A stretch of DNA of 35,765 nucleotides from Candidatus Lambdaproteobacteria bacterium. Its GTDB lineage: Bacteria > SAR324 > JACQKK01. This document shows, piece after piece, positions 26,598 to 35,647 of the stretch. The DNA is taken from NCBI GenBank assembly GCA_016204605.1, contig JACQKK010000143.1, forward strand, positions 1-35,765, in the 5' to 3' direction. The notes beneath the pieces were generated by a model. It saw nothing but the letters and a program-made list of their open reading frames with translations. It made no database searches and had not been told where the DNA came from. The position numbers and the translations under genes are program-made. Position 1 is the stretch's first letter; each line of letters starts with the position of its first letter.

Positions 26598-28868
26598 ATG
26601 GACCTGTTCGACCACGCCCGCGAGCGCACGCTCGCCGAGAAGGCGCCGCTGGCGGCCCGCATGCGCCCGGTCACGCTGGAGGAGTACGTGGGGCAGGCCC
26701 ACATCCTCGGGCCGGGGCGGCTGCTGCGGCGGGCGATCCAGGCCGACCAGCTTTCGAGCGTGATCTTCTACGGCCCGCCCGGCACGGGCAAGACCACGCT
26801 GGCCCGCATCGTCGCCCACACCACGCGCGCCCACTTCATCAGCATCAACGCCGTGCTCGCGGGCGTGGCGGAGATCCGCAATGCGGTGGCCGAGGCCGAG
26901 CGCCTGCTGGGGGAGGCCGGCCGGCGCACCATCCTGTTCGTGGACGAGGTGCACCGCTTCAACAAGGCGCAGCAGGATGCGCTCTTGCCCCATGTCGAGA
27001 ACGGCACGCTGATCCTGATCGGCGCGACCACGGAGAACCCCTACTTCGAGGTCAACAAGACCGTCCTCAGCCGCTCCCGGGTGTTCGAGCTCAAGCCGCT
27101 GGGCGAGGCGGAGCTGGCGACGCTGCTCGGGCGCGCCCTGGCCGACCCCCAGCGCGGCTACGGCCGGCGCAACGTGCGGCTCGATCCCGACGCCCTCGGC
27201 CACCTGGTGCGGGTCGCCAACGGCGACGCCCGCGCGGCCTTGAACGCGCTCGAGCTGGCCGTCGAGACCACGCCCCCCGGCGCGGACGGCGCCGCGGATG
27301 CGACCGTGCACGTCACGCTGGCCGTGGCGGAGGAATCGATCCAGCGGCGCGCCGTGCTCTACGACAAGGAGGGCGACGTCCACTTCGACACGATCTCGGC
27401 GTTCATCAAGTCGCTGCGCGGCTCCGACCCCGACGCCGCCCTGTACTGGATGGCGCGGATGGTCTACGCGGGCGAGGAGCCGCGCTTCATCCTGCGGCGC
27501 ATGCTGATCTTCGCCGCCGAGGACATCGGGCTGGCCGACCCCAACGCCCTGCGCGTGGCCACGGCCGCCGCGGAGGCGTTCGACTACGTGGGCATGCCCG
27601 AGGGGCGGTTCCATCTGGCCGAGGCGTGCCTGTACCTCGCCACCGCCCCCAAGAGCAACTCGACCATGGCCTTCTTCGATGCGCTGGCCACCGTGCAGCA
27701 GGAGCGCGCCGAGGAGGTGCCCGACCCGCTGAAGGACGCGAGCCGCGACGCGGAGGGGTTCGGCCACGGCCAGGGCTACCAGTACCCGCACGCCTTCCGC
27801 GACCATTGGGTGGCGCAGCAGTACCTGCCCGCGAGCCTCCAGGGGCGCCTGTTCTACCAGCCCGGCGCGCTCGGCTTCGAGGCGGGGCTGGCCGAGCGCG
27901 TCCAGCGGCTGCGGGAGGCGCAGCTCGCCGCGCTGCGTGAGGCCCCGGGGGCGCTGGCCGACCACTTCGCCGGCGGCAACCCCGCCGCAGCCACCGCGCT
28001 CCCCGGCGAGGCGCCCGACGCCTGGCGGCTGCGCACCCACAGCACCCTGGGCGAGCACCTGGAGGCGCTGCGCGTCAGGGCGTTCGAGCTGGCGGAGGTG
28101 GGGCGCCACCATCTGGTGCTCGATGCCAACGCCGGCGCGGGGCTGTTCACCTGGGAGGCGCTGCGCAGGGCCACCGAAGGCGGCGTCTGGTGCCGGGTCG
28201 AGACGCCGCAGCAGGCGCGCGAGCTGGCGGAGCAGGCCCGCGGCCTGTCCGCCCTCGCCGCCCCGGTGATCGTCCAGGGCGCCCCGGAGGCACTGCCCGA
28301 GCTGATCCGCGCCCAAGGTCAGGGCCAAGGTCAGGGCCAGGTGCGCTTCGATCGGGTGCTGGCCCGCGGCCTGCTGGGTCGGGACGGGCGCCAGGCGGAG
28401 CGCATCGCGCTGCTGGCCGGGCTGCTGGCCCCCGCCGGCCGGCTGCTGCTGGTCGAGACGGTACCCCGGCTGGGGGAGCGGCTGTTCGCCCAGGCGGGCG
28501 CGCTGGGCTTGCCGGAGGAGCTGGCGAAGCAGCTCGCCGCGGCCGAGGAGGCCCTCTACGCGGAGCCGGACGACCCCGCGCTCGCCTGGAGCGATGAGCA
28601 TCTCGCGCGCTGGTGCGGCGAGGCCGGGCTGACCCCGCTCCGCCGCGAGCGGCTGGCGCGCCTCGTCGAGTTCCCGCTCACGCCCGCCCTGCTGGCGCGC
28701 TGGTTCGGAGGGCCGGGTGCCGAGGGCACGCCCGGCGTGGGCCGGCTCGCGGCGCGGCTCGGGTCCGCTGCGGAGCGCGTGCGCCGCGCGCTGCTCGCGC
28801 TCCCGGCGGCGACCACCCTGCGCCGCCGCACCGTCGTGGCGTTGGTGCTGTCCGGGCGCCCCGCCTGA
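26598..28868 (+). CDS. rarA: RarA (MgsA) replication-recombination ATPase fused to a methyltransferase-like domain
   Basis: A 756-residue protein. Residues 1 to about 430 are RarA, the AAA+ clamp-loader relative acting at stalled forks: Walker [10 protein letters not shown] (59-67), Walker B LFVDEVH (113-119), GATTENP, and the [16 protein letters not shown] signature near 395. After it come about 320 residues not present in standard RarA (about 430-450 residues). They contain a Rossmann-type start [19 protein letters not shown] (near 504), RVLARGLLG and [14 protein letters not shown], resembling SAM methyltransferases. RarA/unknown-domain fusions are known in cyanobacteria. A GQGQGQGQ stretch lies in this domain. 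No strong ribosome-binding site precedes the ATG. Confidence 0.88.
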   Translation: MDLFDHARERTLAEKAPLAARMRPVTLEEYVGQAHILGPGRLLRRAIQADQLSSVIFYGPPGTGKTTLARIVAHTTRAHFISINAVLAGVAEIRNAVAEAERLLGEAGRRTILFVDEVHRFNKAQQDALLPHVENGTLILIGATTENPYFEVNKTVLSRSRVFELKPLGEAELATLLGRALADPQRGYGRRNVRLDPDALGHLVRVANGDARAALNALELAVETTPPGADGAADATVHVTLAVAEESIQRRAVLYDKEGDVHFDTISAFIKSLRGSDPDAALYWMARMVYAGEEPRFILRRMLIFAAEDIGLADPNALRVATAAAEAFDYVGMPEGRFHLAEACLYLATAPKSNSTMAFFDALATVQQERAEEVPDPLKDASRDAEGFGHGQGYQYPHAFRDHWVAQQYLPASLQGRLFYQPGALGFEAGLAERVQRLREAQLAALREAPGALADHFAGGNPAAATALPGEAPDAWRLRTHSTLGEHLEALRVRAFELAEVGRHHLVLDANAGAGLFTWEALRRATEGGVWCRVETPQQARELAEQARGLSALAAPVIVQGAPEALPELIRAQGQGQGQGQVRFDRVLARGLLGRDGRQAERIALLAGLLAPAGRLLLVETVPRLGERLFAQAGALGLPEELAKQLAAAEEALYAEPDDPALAWSDEHLARWCGEAGLTPLRRERLARLVEFPLTPALLARWFGGPGAEGTPGVGRLAARLGSAAERVRRALLALPAATTLRRRTVVALVLSGRPA
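28311..28340. repeat. 12-bp in-frame tandem repeat inside rarA
   Basis: GCCCAAGGTCAG, GGCCAAGGTCAG and a half unit GGCCAG, 2.5 copies. They encode alternating Gln-Gly residues in a loop of the C-terminal domain. Copy number could vary without a frameshift. Confidence 0.7.
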
Positions 28869-28961
28869 CCCGCCGCTTCCCAGGCGCGCCCGGCGGCGCT
28901 ACGCTGGCGACCGTCGCCCGAGCGCAGGGGCGTCGCACCCACCTCCCGCGGAGCCTTGGCC

Positions 28962-29381
28962 ATGGCGCAGCAGCCCCTCTATTGCTGGCGGTGCGACGCG
29001 GAGCTGCAAGGGCTTCCCCAGCCGCTGGGCCGACGCGACGACTGCCCGGCCTGCGGCGCCTCGCTGCGGGCGTGCCGCATGTGCGCGCACTTCGACCGCA
29101 TGGCCAGCAAGGCCTGCCGCGAGCCGGTGGCGGAGGAGGTGGTAGACAAAGAAGCCGCCAACTTCTGCGACTACTTCCGTGCCAGGCCCGGGCGCTGGTC
29201 GGCCGCCGGCGATCGCGGCGCCGCGGAGTCCAAGGCCAGGCTCGCCGCCCTGTTCGGCGAGGCGGCGGGCGCCGGCGTCCCCACCACGGGGGAGGCGCCC
29301 GCGCCGCCGGCGGCGGGAGAGAGCGAGGCGGAGCGCGCCCGCGCCAGGCTCGACGCCCTGTTCGGCAAGCCGAAGCCCTGA
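28962..29381 (+). CDS. Small zinc-ribbon protein with a duplicated C-terminal motif
   Basis: A 139-residue protein. Cys8/Cys11 (CWRC), Cys28/Cys31 (CPAC) and Cys38/Cys41 (CRMC) form zinc-knuckle pairs, with a further Cys52 and a Cys-Asp-Tyr-Phe end to the domain. A linker rich in Ala, Gly and Pro separates two copies of the motif A-R-L-x-A-L-F-G (about residues 88 and 130). ATG 28962 has GCGGAG eight nt upstream. It follows rarA by 93 bp. Function not known; a binding adaptor is possible. Confidence 0.75.
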   Translation: MAQQPLYCWRCDAELQGLPQPLGRRDDCPACGASLRACRMCAHFDRMASKACREPVAEEVVDKEAANFCDYFRARPGRWSAAGDRGAAESKARLAALFGEAAGAGVPTTGEAPAPPAAGESEAERARARLDALFGKPKP

Positions 29382-29487
29382 CCGGCTCGTTCGACGCGGT
29401 GCTGCCCCAGCAGCCTGCCCGGCAGGGCATGCCCTGGACGCGACCCCGCGGTCGAGCCTGCTGCTGCGCGGATGGTATTGCGGGGGA

Positions 29488-29940
29488 TCAGAGGAACAGC
29501 ACGTTCACCAGCGCCTGGCCCCGGTAAAGCCCCACGGTTCCGCTGAAGTTCGGGGGCAGGTAGACTCCCACGTACACCTTCGGCTTGCCGTCCACCTGCT
29601 CGATCCGGACGAAAGTCTTCAGCGTCACCTCGCCGTTGTCCGGGCCGCGCGCAATCACGCCGGCCGTGCCGAACGCGACGGAGGGCGGCGCTACCAGATC
29701 GTCGGGAAAGCTCATCGCGCTGACGAGCATGGTCTGCGGCGACGTATCGCCGGCGCCGGTGACGGTCTCCATGCGGAAGGTATCCTGGGCGTCGGTCAGC
29801 TCCACCCGCAGGATGGATTGCACCGTCAGCGAGATGCCGAAGGAGCGGGTCGCGGCCTGGGGATCAGGGCGGAGCGTCCCCACCGTCGCGAGCGCGAACA
29901 CGGCGCACAGGGCTGCACGCAACGCTCTGCTTCGTCTCAT
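29488..29940 (-). CDS. Small secreted protein, family not recognised
   Basis: A 150-residue protein with an N-terminal signal sequence (MRRSRALRAALCAVFALATV) and a likely cleavage in the PQA-A region near residue 30. The rest alternates short hydrophobic and polar stretches (SFGISLTVQSILRVELTD, VTLKTFVRIEQVDG, PKVYVGVYLPPNF) and looks beta-rich, with no cysteine in the mature part. No family motif is recognised. ATG 29940 has GAGGAG four nt upstream. It lies downstream of an orphan binding-protein gene on the same strand. Confidence 0.7.
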   Translation of the reverse strand: MRRSRALRAALCAVFALATVGTLRPDPQAATRSFGISLTVQSILRVELTDAQDTFRMETVTGAGDTSPQTMLVSAMSFPDDLVAPPSVAFGTAGVIARGPDNGEVTLKTFVRIEQVDGKPKVYVGVYLPPNFSGTVGLYRGQALVNVLFL

Positions 29941-30290
29941 GGTGCTCCTCGCCGCCGCAGGCAAGCCGGGCACTGAAGCGACATCACCCCGGGCCGCCTA
30001 CCCGCTGGCGCCCCCTCGACCCTGCTCCATCGGTGCGCCATCGGGAACGCGCCCTCCGCCCGCCACCTGCACAGGCCCTTCGTCATACAATAGCCGTGCC
30101 GCGGATCGATGTCCATATATCCGCCTCTGCCGCAAGTCTGCCGCGCGACGGTGTCGTAATCCCCTAGGACTCAGAGGGGCCTCGGCGGCGCGCAAGGATG
30201 ACGCCTCCGCGGGGAAGCCGCACCGGGAAGGGAGACGCCGCCGGGCGCCCGCGCCAGTCACTCGCGCCAAGCGCCGGGGCGGGCTGCGGC
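29941..30290. other. 350-bp intergenic region
   Basis: No gene is seen. A CCCCT...AGGGG hairpin (about 30162-30178) could help end the binding-protein transcript. A sigma-70-like promoter for the small secreted protein is at 30087-30115. The rest is GC-rich and unassigned. Confidence 0.45.
30087..30115 (-). promoter_or_regulatory. Possible promoter of the small secreted protein gene
   Basis: Minus strand -35 TGGACA (30115-30110), 17-nt spacer and -10 TATTGT (30092-30087). The start would be near 30080, leaving about 140 nt before the ATG at 29940. Base composition here is locally AT-rich. Confidence 0.45.
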
Positions 30291-31880
30291 TCACTTGTCG
30301 AGCCAGACGTTCTGCATGCGCGCGTAGCTGTAGTGGGTCTGGTGGGCGACGAGGTTCTTCACGTAGGGCTGGATCGTGAAGTAGTCGTTGCGGAAGCCCA
30401 GCACCACGCGCGCCACGTCTTCCATCAGCCCGCGGTCGATCTGATGCACCAGCGCCAGCCGCTGCTCCTTGTCGAACAGTTGCGACTGCTCGTCGATCAA
30501 CTTGTCGAACTGCTCGTGGCAGTAGCCGGTGACGTTGCGTGGGGAGCCGCACTTGTACAGCTCGTAGAAGGCAGCGTCGGGGTCGTCGACGCTGGTGCCG
30601 CCGGAGTTCAGGGCGATATCGTACTCGCGTCGCACCAGGACGCCCGTCCAGACGGCTAGCTCGAGCTTCTTCAGTGCGGCGTCGATGCCGACCTCCTTGA
30701 GCTGGCCGAGGAGCCACGTCGCCGTGTCCACGTAGTGCGGCTCGTTGCGGGTCACGACCGTCACCTGGAGCGGCTTGTCGGGGCCGTACCCGAGCGCCTT
30801 CAGCATCTCGCGCGACTTGGCCTTGCCCTGGGCAGGGTCGCCGTAGCCCACCACGTCGCGCAGGTCACGGCCCGTGAGGCCCCAATAGCCGCTGGGCGGG
30901 GGCATCAGGGTGCCGGAAACCTCCGCCCCCTGGTACACACCCTTGACGTAGGCCTCGCGATCCACGGCCAGGCTCAGCGCCTGCCGGAAGCGCAGGTCGT
31001 TGAACGGGGCCTTCCGGCCGTTGATGTCGATTCTCTGGAAGCTGTTGAGCAGGTTCTTGAAGACGACCAGGTTCGGCGCGCGCTCCTTGATGGTCTGATA
31101 CACCGACTCCGGCGTCTCGCCGGGGAAGCTGGTATCCACCTGGCCCGCGATCAGGGCGGCATTGCGGGTTCCGCGGCTCCTGATGACGGGAAAGTACACG
31201 CCGTCGAGGTAGGGCCGGCCCTTGACCCAATAGTCCTGGTTCTTCAGGACGCGGACGGACTCGTCGCGCTTGTACTCCGCCAGCCGGAAGGGGCCGGTAC
31301 CATTGGTTCTGGAGCGCAGCTCGCCCGGCGGCACATGGGCCGGCGCCACGATTGAAAAGCCCGAAGCCAGCAGCGCCAGCAGCGAGGGCTGCGGGTGCTC
31401 CAGCTTGAACTCGACCTCGTAGTCGCCTTTCGTGTCGATCTCCCGGATGTTCCGCCACCACGACTTGCGGGGGTTGAGCTTGAGCTTCTTGCCGCCCACG
31501 TCGCGCAGCACGTCCCAGGTGTGCTTGACATCCCTGCTGGTGAAGGGCTTGCCATCGTGCCAGCGCACGTTCTGGTGCAGCTTGAAGACGATAATCTTGT
31601 TAGCCCCTTCCCACCGCCACGATTCGGCCAGCTCGGGGATGACCGTATCGAGCGTCTCCCGCCCCTGAAACGGGTCGTAATAGACCAGGTTGTTATAGAC
31701 CGGGCTCATCGCCCAGGTCGTGTTGCTGCTCGTATTCTCGAGCAGCGACAGGTTCACGGGGTTGTCCCGCTGCACGGCGTTGAGCACCCCGCCGTACTTC
31801 TGGGCGGACGCGCCGGCGGCGCCGAAACAGCCCAGCAGCACGGCCAGGGCCAGCGACAACACGGATCTGCGCGTGAGCAT
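30291..31880 (-). CDS. Peptide/nickel-type ABC transporter substrate-binding protein
   Basis: A 529-residue extracytoplasmic solute-binding protein (family 5, DppA/OppA type). A signal peptide (MLTRRSVLSLALAVLLGCFG, then ASA before Gln27) could be read either as Sec type I or as a lipoprotein with LLGC. The mature protein has PELAESWRW, FKLHQNVRWHDGKPFTSRDV and NGTGPFRL, all family motifs. GGAGG lies eight nt before the ATG at 31880. No permease or ATPase genes adjoin it, so it is an orphan; the ligand is not known. It precedes the small secreted protein gene. Confidence 0.88.
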   Translation of the reverse strand: MLTRRSVLSLALAVLLGCFGAAGASAQKYGGVLNAVQRDNPVNLSLLENTSSNTTWAMSPVYNNLVYYDPFQGRETLDTVIPELAESWRWEGANKIIVFKLHQNVRWHDGKPFTSRDVKHTWDVLRDVGGKKLKLNPRKSWWRNIREIDTKGDYEVEFKLEHPQPSLLALLASGFSIVAPAHVPPGELRSRTNGTGPFRLAEYKRDESVRVLKNQDYWVKGRPYLDGVYFPVIRSRGTRNAALIAGQVDTSFPGETPESVYQTIKERAPNLVVFKNLLNSFQRIDINGRKAPFNDLRFRQALSLAVDREAYVKGVYQGAEVSGTLMPPPSGYWGLTGRDLRDVVGYGDPAQGKAKSREMLKALGYGPDKPLQVTVVTRNEPHYVDTATWLLGQLKEVGIDAALKKLELAVWTGVLVRREYDIALNSGGTSVDDPDAAFYELYKCGSPRNVTGYCHEQFDKLIDEQSQLFDKEQRLALVHQIDRGLMEDVARVVLGFRNDYFTIQPYVKNLVAHQTHYSYARMQNVWLDK

Positions 31881-32054
31881 GGATGGTTCCTCCGCGATGC
31901 CCCCTCGACAGGGCAGTTCGTCATAAATATCAATCGCTTTCGTGGGGATGGGTCGCCATCACATCCCAGTCCCCGGGGAAAGTCAAGGCATCGCCCGCTG
32001 CAACGCCGGCCCCGCAGGCAGGGCCAGCGCCGGCTCCAGTGCGCCCGCGGGGGC

Positions 32055-34283
32055 TCAGCGCCCCTGGGCCCGCCCGCGGGCAGAGGGGTGGGGCTGGCCG
32101 GTGGTCTTCGCCTGGGGCCGCGGCCGCGCCGCATCGAGGAAGCGGGTGAACAGGTTCTCGATCAGGCGCTGGCCGATCTCCTGCTCCAGGGTGAGGATGG
32201 ACTCCGGATGGAACTGGAGCGTGACGATGGGCAGGCTGCGGTGGGCCAGGGCCATGATCACGCCATCGTCCGTCTCCGCGAGGATCTCCAGCTCCGGCGG
32301 CACCGTCTCCCGCTTCACGTAGAGGCTGTGGTAGCGGCCGGCGTTGAAGGGCGAAGGCAGCCCCGCGAACACCGAGCGGCCCGTGTGGCGGATGGCCGAG
32401 GGCTTGCCGTGCATGGGGGTCTCGAACACGCCCAGCTCGGCGCCGAACACTTCGGCCATCCCCTGGTGGCCCAGGCACACGCCGAACAGGGGGAGCTCGC
32501 GGGCCAGCGCCTGCCGCACCACGTCATGCACCCCCTGCTCGGCGGGGGTGCCGGGACCGGGCGAAAGGAACACGAGGTCGGGCTGCACCTGGTCGTAGAC
32601 CGCCTCGGGGAACCCCGCCCGCACCGTGGTCACCTCGGCCCCGGTGATGCGGACGTAGGAGGCGAGCGTATGCACGAAGCTGTCGCGGAAATCCACGAAC
32701 AGCACGCGCCGGCCCGCCCCGCCGGCGGCCACCCGACCCTCGCCGCCCGGGCGCCGCGCCGGGGGCTTCTCGCCCAGCGCCGCCTCCAGGAACGCCGAGG
32801 CCTTGATGCGCGTCTCGCGCTCCTCGGAGGCGGGGTCGGAATCGTAGAGCAGCGTGGCGCCGGAGCGCACGGTGGCCCGGCCGCCATCGAGGCGGATGGT
32901 GCGCAGGGTCATCCCCGTGTTGAGGTCGCCGTTGGCGGCCAGATAGCCCACCGCGCCCGAGTACCAGCGGCGGGGCGACGCCTCCAGCTCCTCGATGATC
33001 TGGAGCGCCGCGGGCTTGGGCGAGCCCGTCACGGTGCAGGCCCAGAGATGGGTCACGAAGGCGTCGAGGGCGTCGTAGGGCTCCGCCAGCTCGCCCTCCA
33101 CGTGATCCACCGTATGCACCAGCCGCGAGTAGGTTTCGATGAGCCGGCGGCCGATCAGGCGCACGGTGCCCGGCACGCAGACGCGCGTCATGTCGTTGCG
33201 GTCCACGTCGGTGCACATGGTCAGCTCCGACTCCTCCTTGTCGGAGGAGATCAGGTGCTTGATCTGGGCCGCGGTCTCCATGGGCGATTCGCCCACGGCC
33301 ACGGTGCCGGAGATCGGGCTGGTCTCGACCCGCCTGCCCTGCGCGCGCACGTACATCTCCGGCGACGCCCCGACGAGCTGCTCCTCGCCCATGTTGATTA
33401 GGAAGCTGTAGGGGCTGGGGTTGTTGCGGCAGATGCGGCGGAACAGCTCCGACGGCGTGCCCGCGTACGGCATCGAGAACGACTGCGAGAGCACCACCTC
33501 GAAGAAGTCGCCCCGCTGGCACCCCTCCCGGATGCGCTGCACCTTGCGCTCGAATTCCCCCGGCGCGTGGTCGCTCGTGACCGGCGCCGGTGCGAGCCGG
33601 AGCGGCGGCGGGAACTCCGCGCCCCCCTGGCCCCCCGCGCGCGAAGGCCCGAGCGGCGTATCGAAGTCGAACACGATGCGCTGGGCGTGCTCCTTCCGGC
33701 GATCGACCACCACCACGTCCGTGGGCAGCATCAGGTGGCAATCGGGCAGCTCCGGCTGCCGCGGCATGCGCTGGCGCAGGGTCTCGAACTGGAACACCAG
33801 GTCGTAGCCGAAGGCGCCGTAGAAGCCGAGCGCGCCCTGCTCGCAGCGCAGGTGGGCGAGCAGCGCCCGCACGATGCTGAACACGCTCGGCTGGCGGCTG
33901 CGGGCCTCCTCGGGGAAGAACGAGGGTGGCGGCACCACCTCGCCCGCCACCGTGCGGGGCGACTCGCGCAGGGCGCGCACGTGGGGATGGCCCCTGAGCG
34001 CGGGCGCCAGGGCGGCCAGCAGGCGCTCCCCTTCGCCGTTGAGGGCGTTCAGCGCGAAGCGCCGCTCCCAGGCCACCAGCTCCACGGGCGCGTCGATGTA
34101 GCCGATGTCCCAGCGCGCGTAGCGGTCGGGCACCTCGTAGTTGCTCACGAACAGGGCGCCCTTGCGGCGGTCGATGCCCTGCCAGACGTGGTCGAGCGCC
34201 CCGGCGGGGTCGATCGCCGTGGTGTGGCGCCGGCCGGTCAGCCCTCCGGCGGTGCGGAAAATCTCAGTCTCTGCGGATGCCAT
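32055..34283 (-). CDS. trpE(G): Fused anthranilate synthase TrpE(G)
   Basis: A 742-residue fusion of the chorismate-using subunit (about 1-520, with TGSPKPAALQIIEE, LTMCTDVDRNDMTRVC and PISGT) and the glutamine amidotransferase subunit (about 535-730). The amidotransferase triad is Cys603 (LFGVCLGHQG), His692 and Glu694 (LQFHPES). It makes anthranilate, first step of tryptophan synthesis. Such fusions are known in rhizobia and other bacteria. ATG 34283 has GAGGG seven nt upstream. A leader peptide with three Trp codons and a terminator precede it (34365-34547), so expression is probably attenuated. Confidence 0.95.
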   Translation of the reverse strand: MASAETEIFRTAGGLTGRRHTTAIDPAGALDHVWQGIDRRKGALFVSNYEVPDRYARWDIGYIDAPVELVAWERRFALNALNGEGERLLAALAPALRGHPHVRALRESPRTVAGEVVPPPSFFPEEARSRQPSVFSIVRALLAHLRCEQGALGFYGAFGYDLVFQFETLRQRMPRQPELPDCHLMLPTDVVVVDRRKEHAQRIVFDFDTPLGPSRAGGQGGAEFPPPLRLAPAPVTSDHAPGEFERKVQRIREGCQRGDFFEVVLSQSFSMPYAGTPSELFRRICRNNPSPYSFLINMGEEQLVGASPEMYVRAQGRRVETSPISGTVAVGESPMETAAQIKHLISSDKEESELTMCTDVDRNDMTRVCVPGTVRLIGRRLIETYSRLVHTVDHVEGELAEPYDALDAFVTHLWACTVTGSPKPAALQIIEELEASPRRWYSGAVGYLAANGDLNTGMTLRTIRLDGGRATVRSGATLLYDSDPASEERETRIKASAFLEAALGEKPPARRPGGEGRVAAGGAGRRVLFVDFRDSFVHTLASYVRITGAEVTTVRAGFPEAVYDQVQPDLVFLSPGPGTPAEQGVHDVVRQALARELPLFGVCLGHQGMAEVFGAELGVFETPMHGKPSAIRHTGRSVFAGLPSPFNAGRYHSLYVKRETVPPELEILAETDDGVIMALAHRSLPIVTLQFHPESILTLEQEIGQRLIENLFTRFLDAARPRPQAKTTGQPHPSARGRAQGR

Positions 34284-34364
34284 GGTGCGTCCCTCATTGG
34301 GCCTCAGTGCGGTGCTCGGTGCGGTGACCCTGCCGCCCGGCATGCGCGCCGGCTGGCGGGCAAC

Positions 34365-34410
34365 AAAAAAGCCGTGAGCCCGACTCCCGCGCGGGGTCGG
34401 CCTCACGGCT
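34365..34410 (-). terminator. trp attenuator terminator
   Basis: On the minus strand GCCGTGAG (34409-34402) pairs with CTCACGGC (34378-34371), with inner GCCGAC/GTCGG arms and a CCCGCGCGGG tip, then six T residues (34370-34365). It lies 38 nt after the leader-peptide stop and 82 nt before trpE(G): a complete intrinsic terminator in an attenuator position. Confidence 0.85.
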
Positions 34411-34448
34411 CGTCACGTCGCCGCCCCCGTCAAGAGGGCGCTGTTCGC

Positions 34449-34547
34449 TCAGCCGATCCGGGCCGCACCACGCGTACTGCGCGCACCGCGCCACCAAGGC
34501 CATCGGCCCAGGGTCTGCGAGCGGTGGGCGCTGCGGAGGGGGATCAT
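34449..34547 (-). CDS. trpL: Trp leader peptide
   Basis: A 32-residue open frame containing G-R-W-P-W-W-R at residues 14-20: three Trp codons within four (34502-34491), very rare in chance ORFs. It ends just before the attenuator. Ribosome stalling there would block pairing of GCCGAT (34507-34502) with ATCGGC (34457-34452), freeing the latter to pair with AGCCG at the terminator foot (34410-34406). The start at ATG 34547 has only a weak GAG-type Shine-Dalgarno, so the start is less sure than the coding segment. Confidence 0.75.
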   Translation of the reverse strand: MIPLRSAHRSQTLGRWPWWRGARSTRGAARIG

Positions 34548-34669
34548 ACGGCTCGACTCTGCGTTCGGGTGCGGCTGCCGGCGCCTGGGCGCCGGCCGAT
34601 GCGACCCACGTTGCCACGCGCGGGGACGGGACGCAAGCCTGGGCGATCTGTCCATTTGCCCAGCCCGCC

Positions 34670-35647
34670 TCACGCCTTCCGGTAGAGCTGCCCCACTTGG
34701 GCCTCGTAACCGTTGAGGTACAGGGTGGGCCGGCGCTCGCGGGTGCCGATGTCGCGCTCGAAAGCCTGGGACCAGCGGGGATGGGGCACGGCCGGGTCGA
34801 CGTTCGACTCGAAGCCGTACTCGTCGGGCGCGAGGGTGTTCCAGAACGTGGCGGGCTGCCGGTCGGTCAGCTCGATCTTCACGATGGATTTGATGTTCTT
34901 GTACCCGTATTTCCAGGGGACGATCAGGCGGATCGGCGCGCCGTGCTGCTTGGGCAGGATGTGGCCGTAGCTGCCGAAGGTGAGCAGCGCCAGCTCGCTC
35001 ATGGCCTCGGCCATGGTCAGCCCCTCCGTGTACGGCCAGGGCTCGGAGACCGGGAACCAGCGCTGCGGCCGCTGGCGCGGGGCCACCTTGGGCTCCATGA
35101 ACGTGGTGAACCGGACATACTTCGCGCCGGAGAGCGGCTGCACGCGGTCCAGCAGCGCCTTGAAGGGGAACCCCACCCACGGCACCACCATGGCCCAGGC
35201 CTCGACGCAGCGGAAGCGGTAGATGCGCTCCTCGAGCGCCATGTTGCGCAGCAGCTCGTCCACGTCGAAGGTGCGCGGCCTGGCGACGAGCCCCGCGACC
35301 TCGACCCGCCAGGGATCGGTGGGCAGGGCGGCCGCCAGCTCCCACACGTCGTCCTTGTCCGTGCTGAACTCGTAGAAGTTGTTGTACTGCGCGGGGATGT
35401 GCTCAGGGGTCGGGGCCTGAGCCACCGCGAAGCGCGGGTTGCGGGCCGCCTTGAGCGCCTTGAGCCCCTCGAAGGTCTGCTTGAAGGTGGCGAGGCTCGC
35501 CGCCTCCGCGCCCGAGGCGAGGCCGGCGGCGGTCAGCACCCCCAGCCCCATGGCGGCGAGGAACCGGCGCCGGTCGAGGAACAGGGGCTCCGGCGTGACC
35601 TCGCGTGCGGAAAGCTCCCAGCCGCGCCTGCGGTGATGGTGTGCCAT
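34670..35647 (-). CDS. msrP: Periplasmic molybdoenzyme MsrP (protein-methionine-sulfoxide reductase catalytic subunit)
   Basis: A 325-residue sulfite-oxidase-fold enzyme that repairs oxidised methionine in periplasmic proteins. The Tat signal is at residues 25-30 (DRRRFL) after a His/Arg-rich start. Cys147 in RFRCVEAWAM is the molybdenum ligand; NNFYEFSTDKDD and GFESNVDP follow the MsrP (YedY) pattern. The haem partner MsrQ is not adjacent: trp leader sequence follows. ATG 35647 has a GGAGGAG upstream. The open frame from 35707 is not supported. Confidence 0.92.
   Translation of the reverse strand: MAHHHRRRGWELSAREVTPEPLFLDRRRFLAAMGLGVLTAAGLASGAEAASLATFKQTFEGLKALKAARNPRFAVAQAPTPEHIPAQYNNFYEFSTDKDDVWELAAALPTDPWRVEVAGLVARPRTFDVDELLRNMALEERIYRFRCVEAWAMVVPWVGFPFKALLDRVQPLSGAKYVRFTTFMEPKVAPRQRPQRWFPVSEPWPYTEGLTMAEAMSELALLTFGSYGHILPKQHGAPIRLIVPWKYGYKNIKSIVKIELTDRQPATFWNTLAPDEYGFESNVDPAVPHPRWSQAFERDIGTRERRPTLYLNGYEAQVGQLYRKA

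Noticed and set aside
34294..34617. 107-codon minus-strand open frame over the trp leader
   Set aside because: It runs through the attenuator terminator and has no recognisable motif; the Trp-rich leader peptide in another frame explains the region better.
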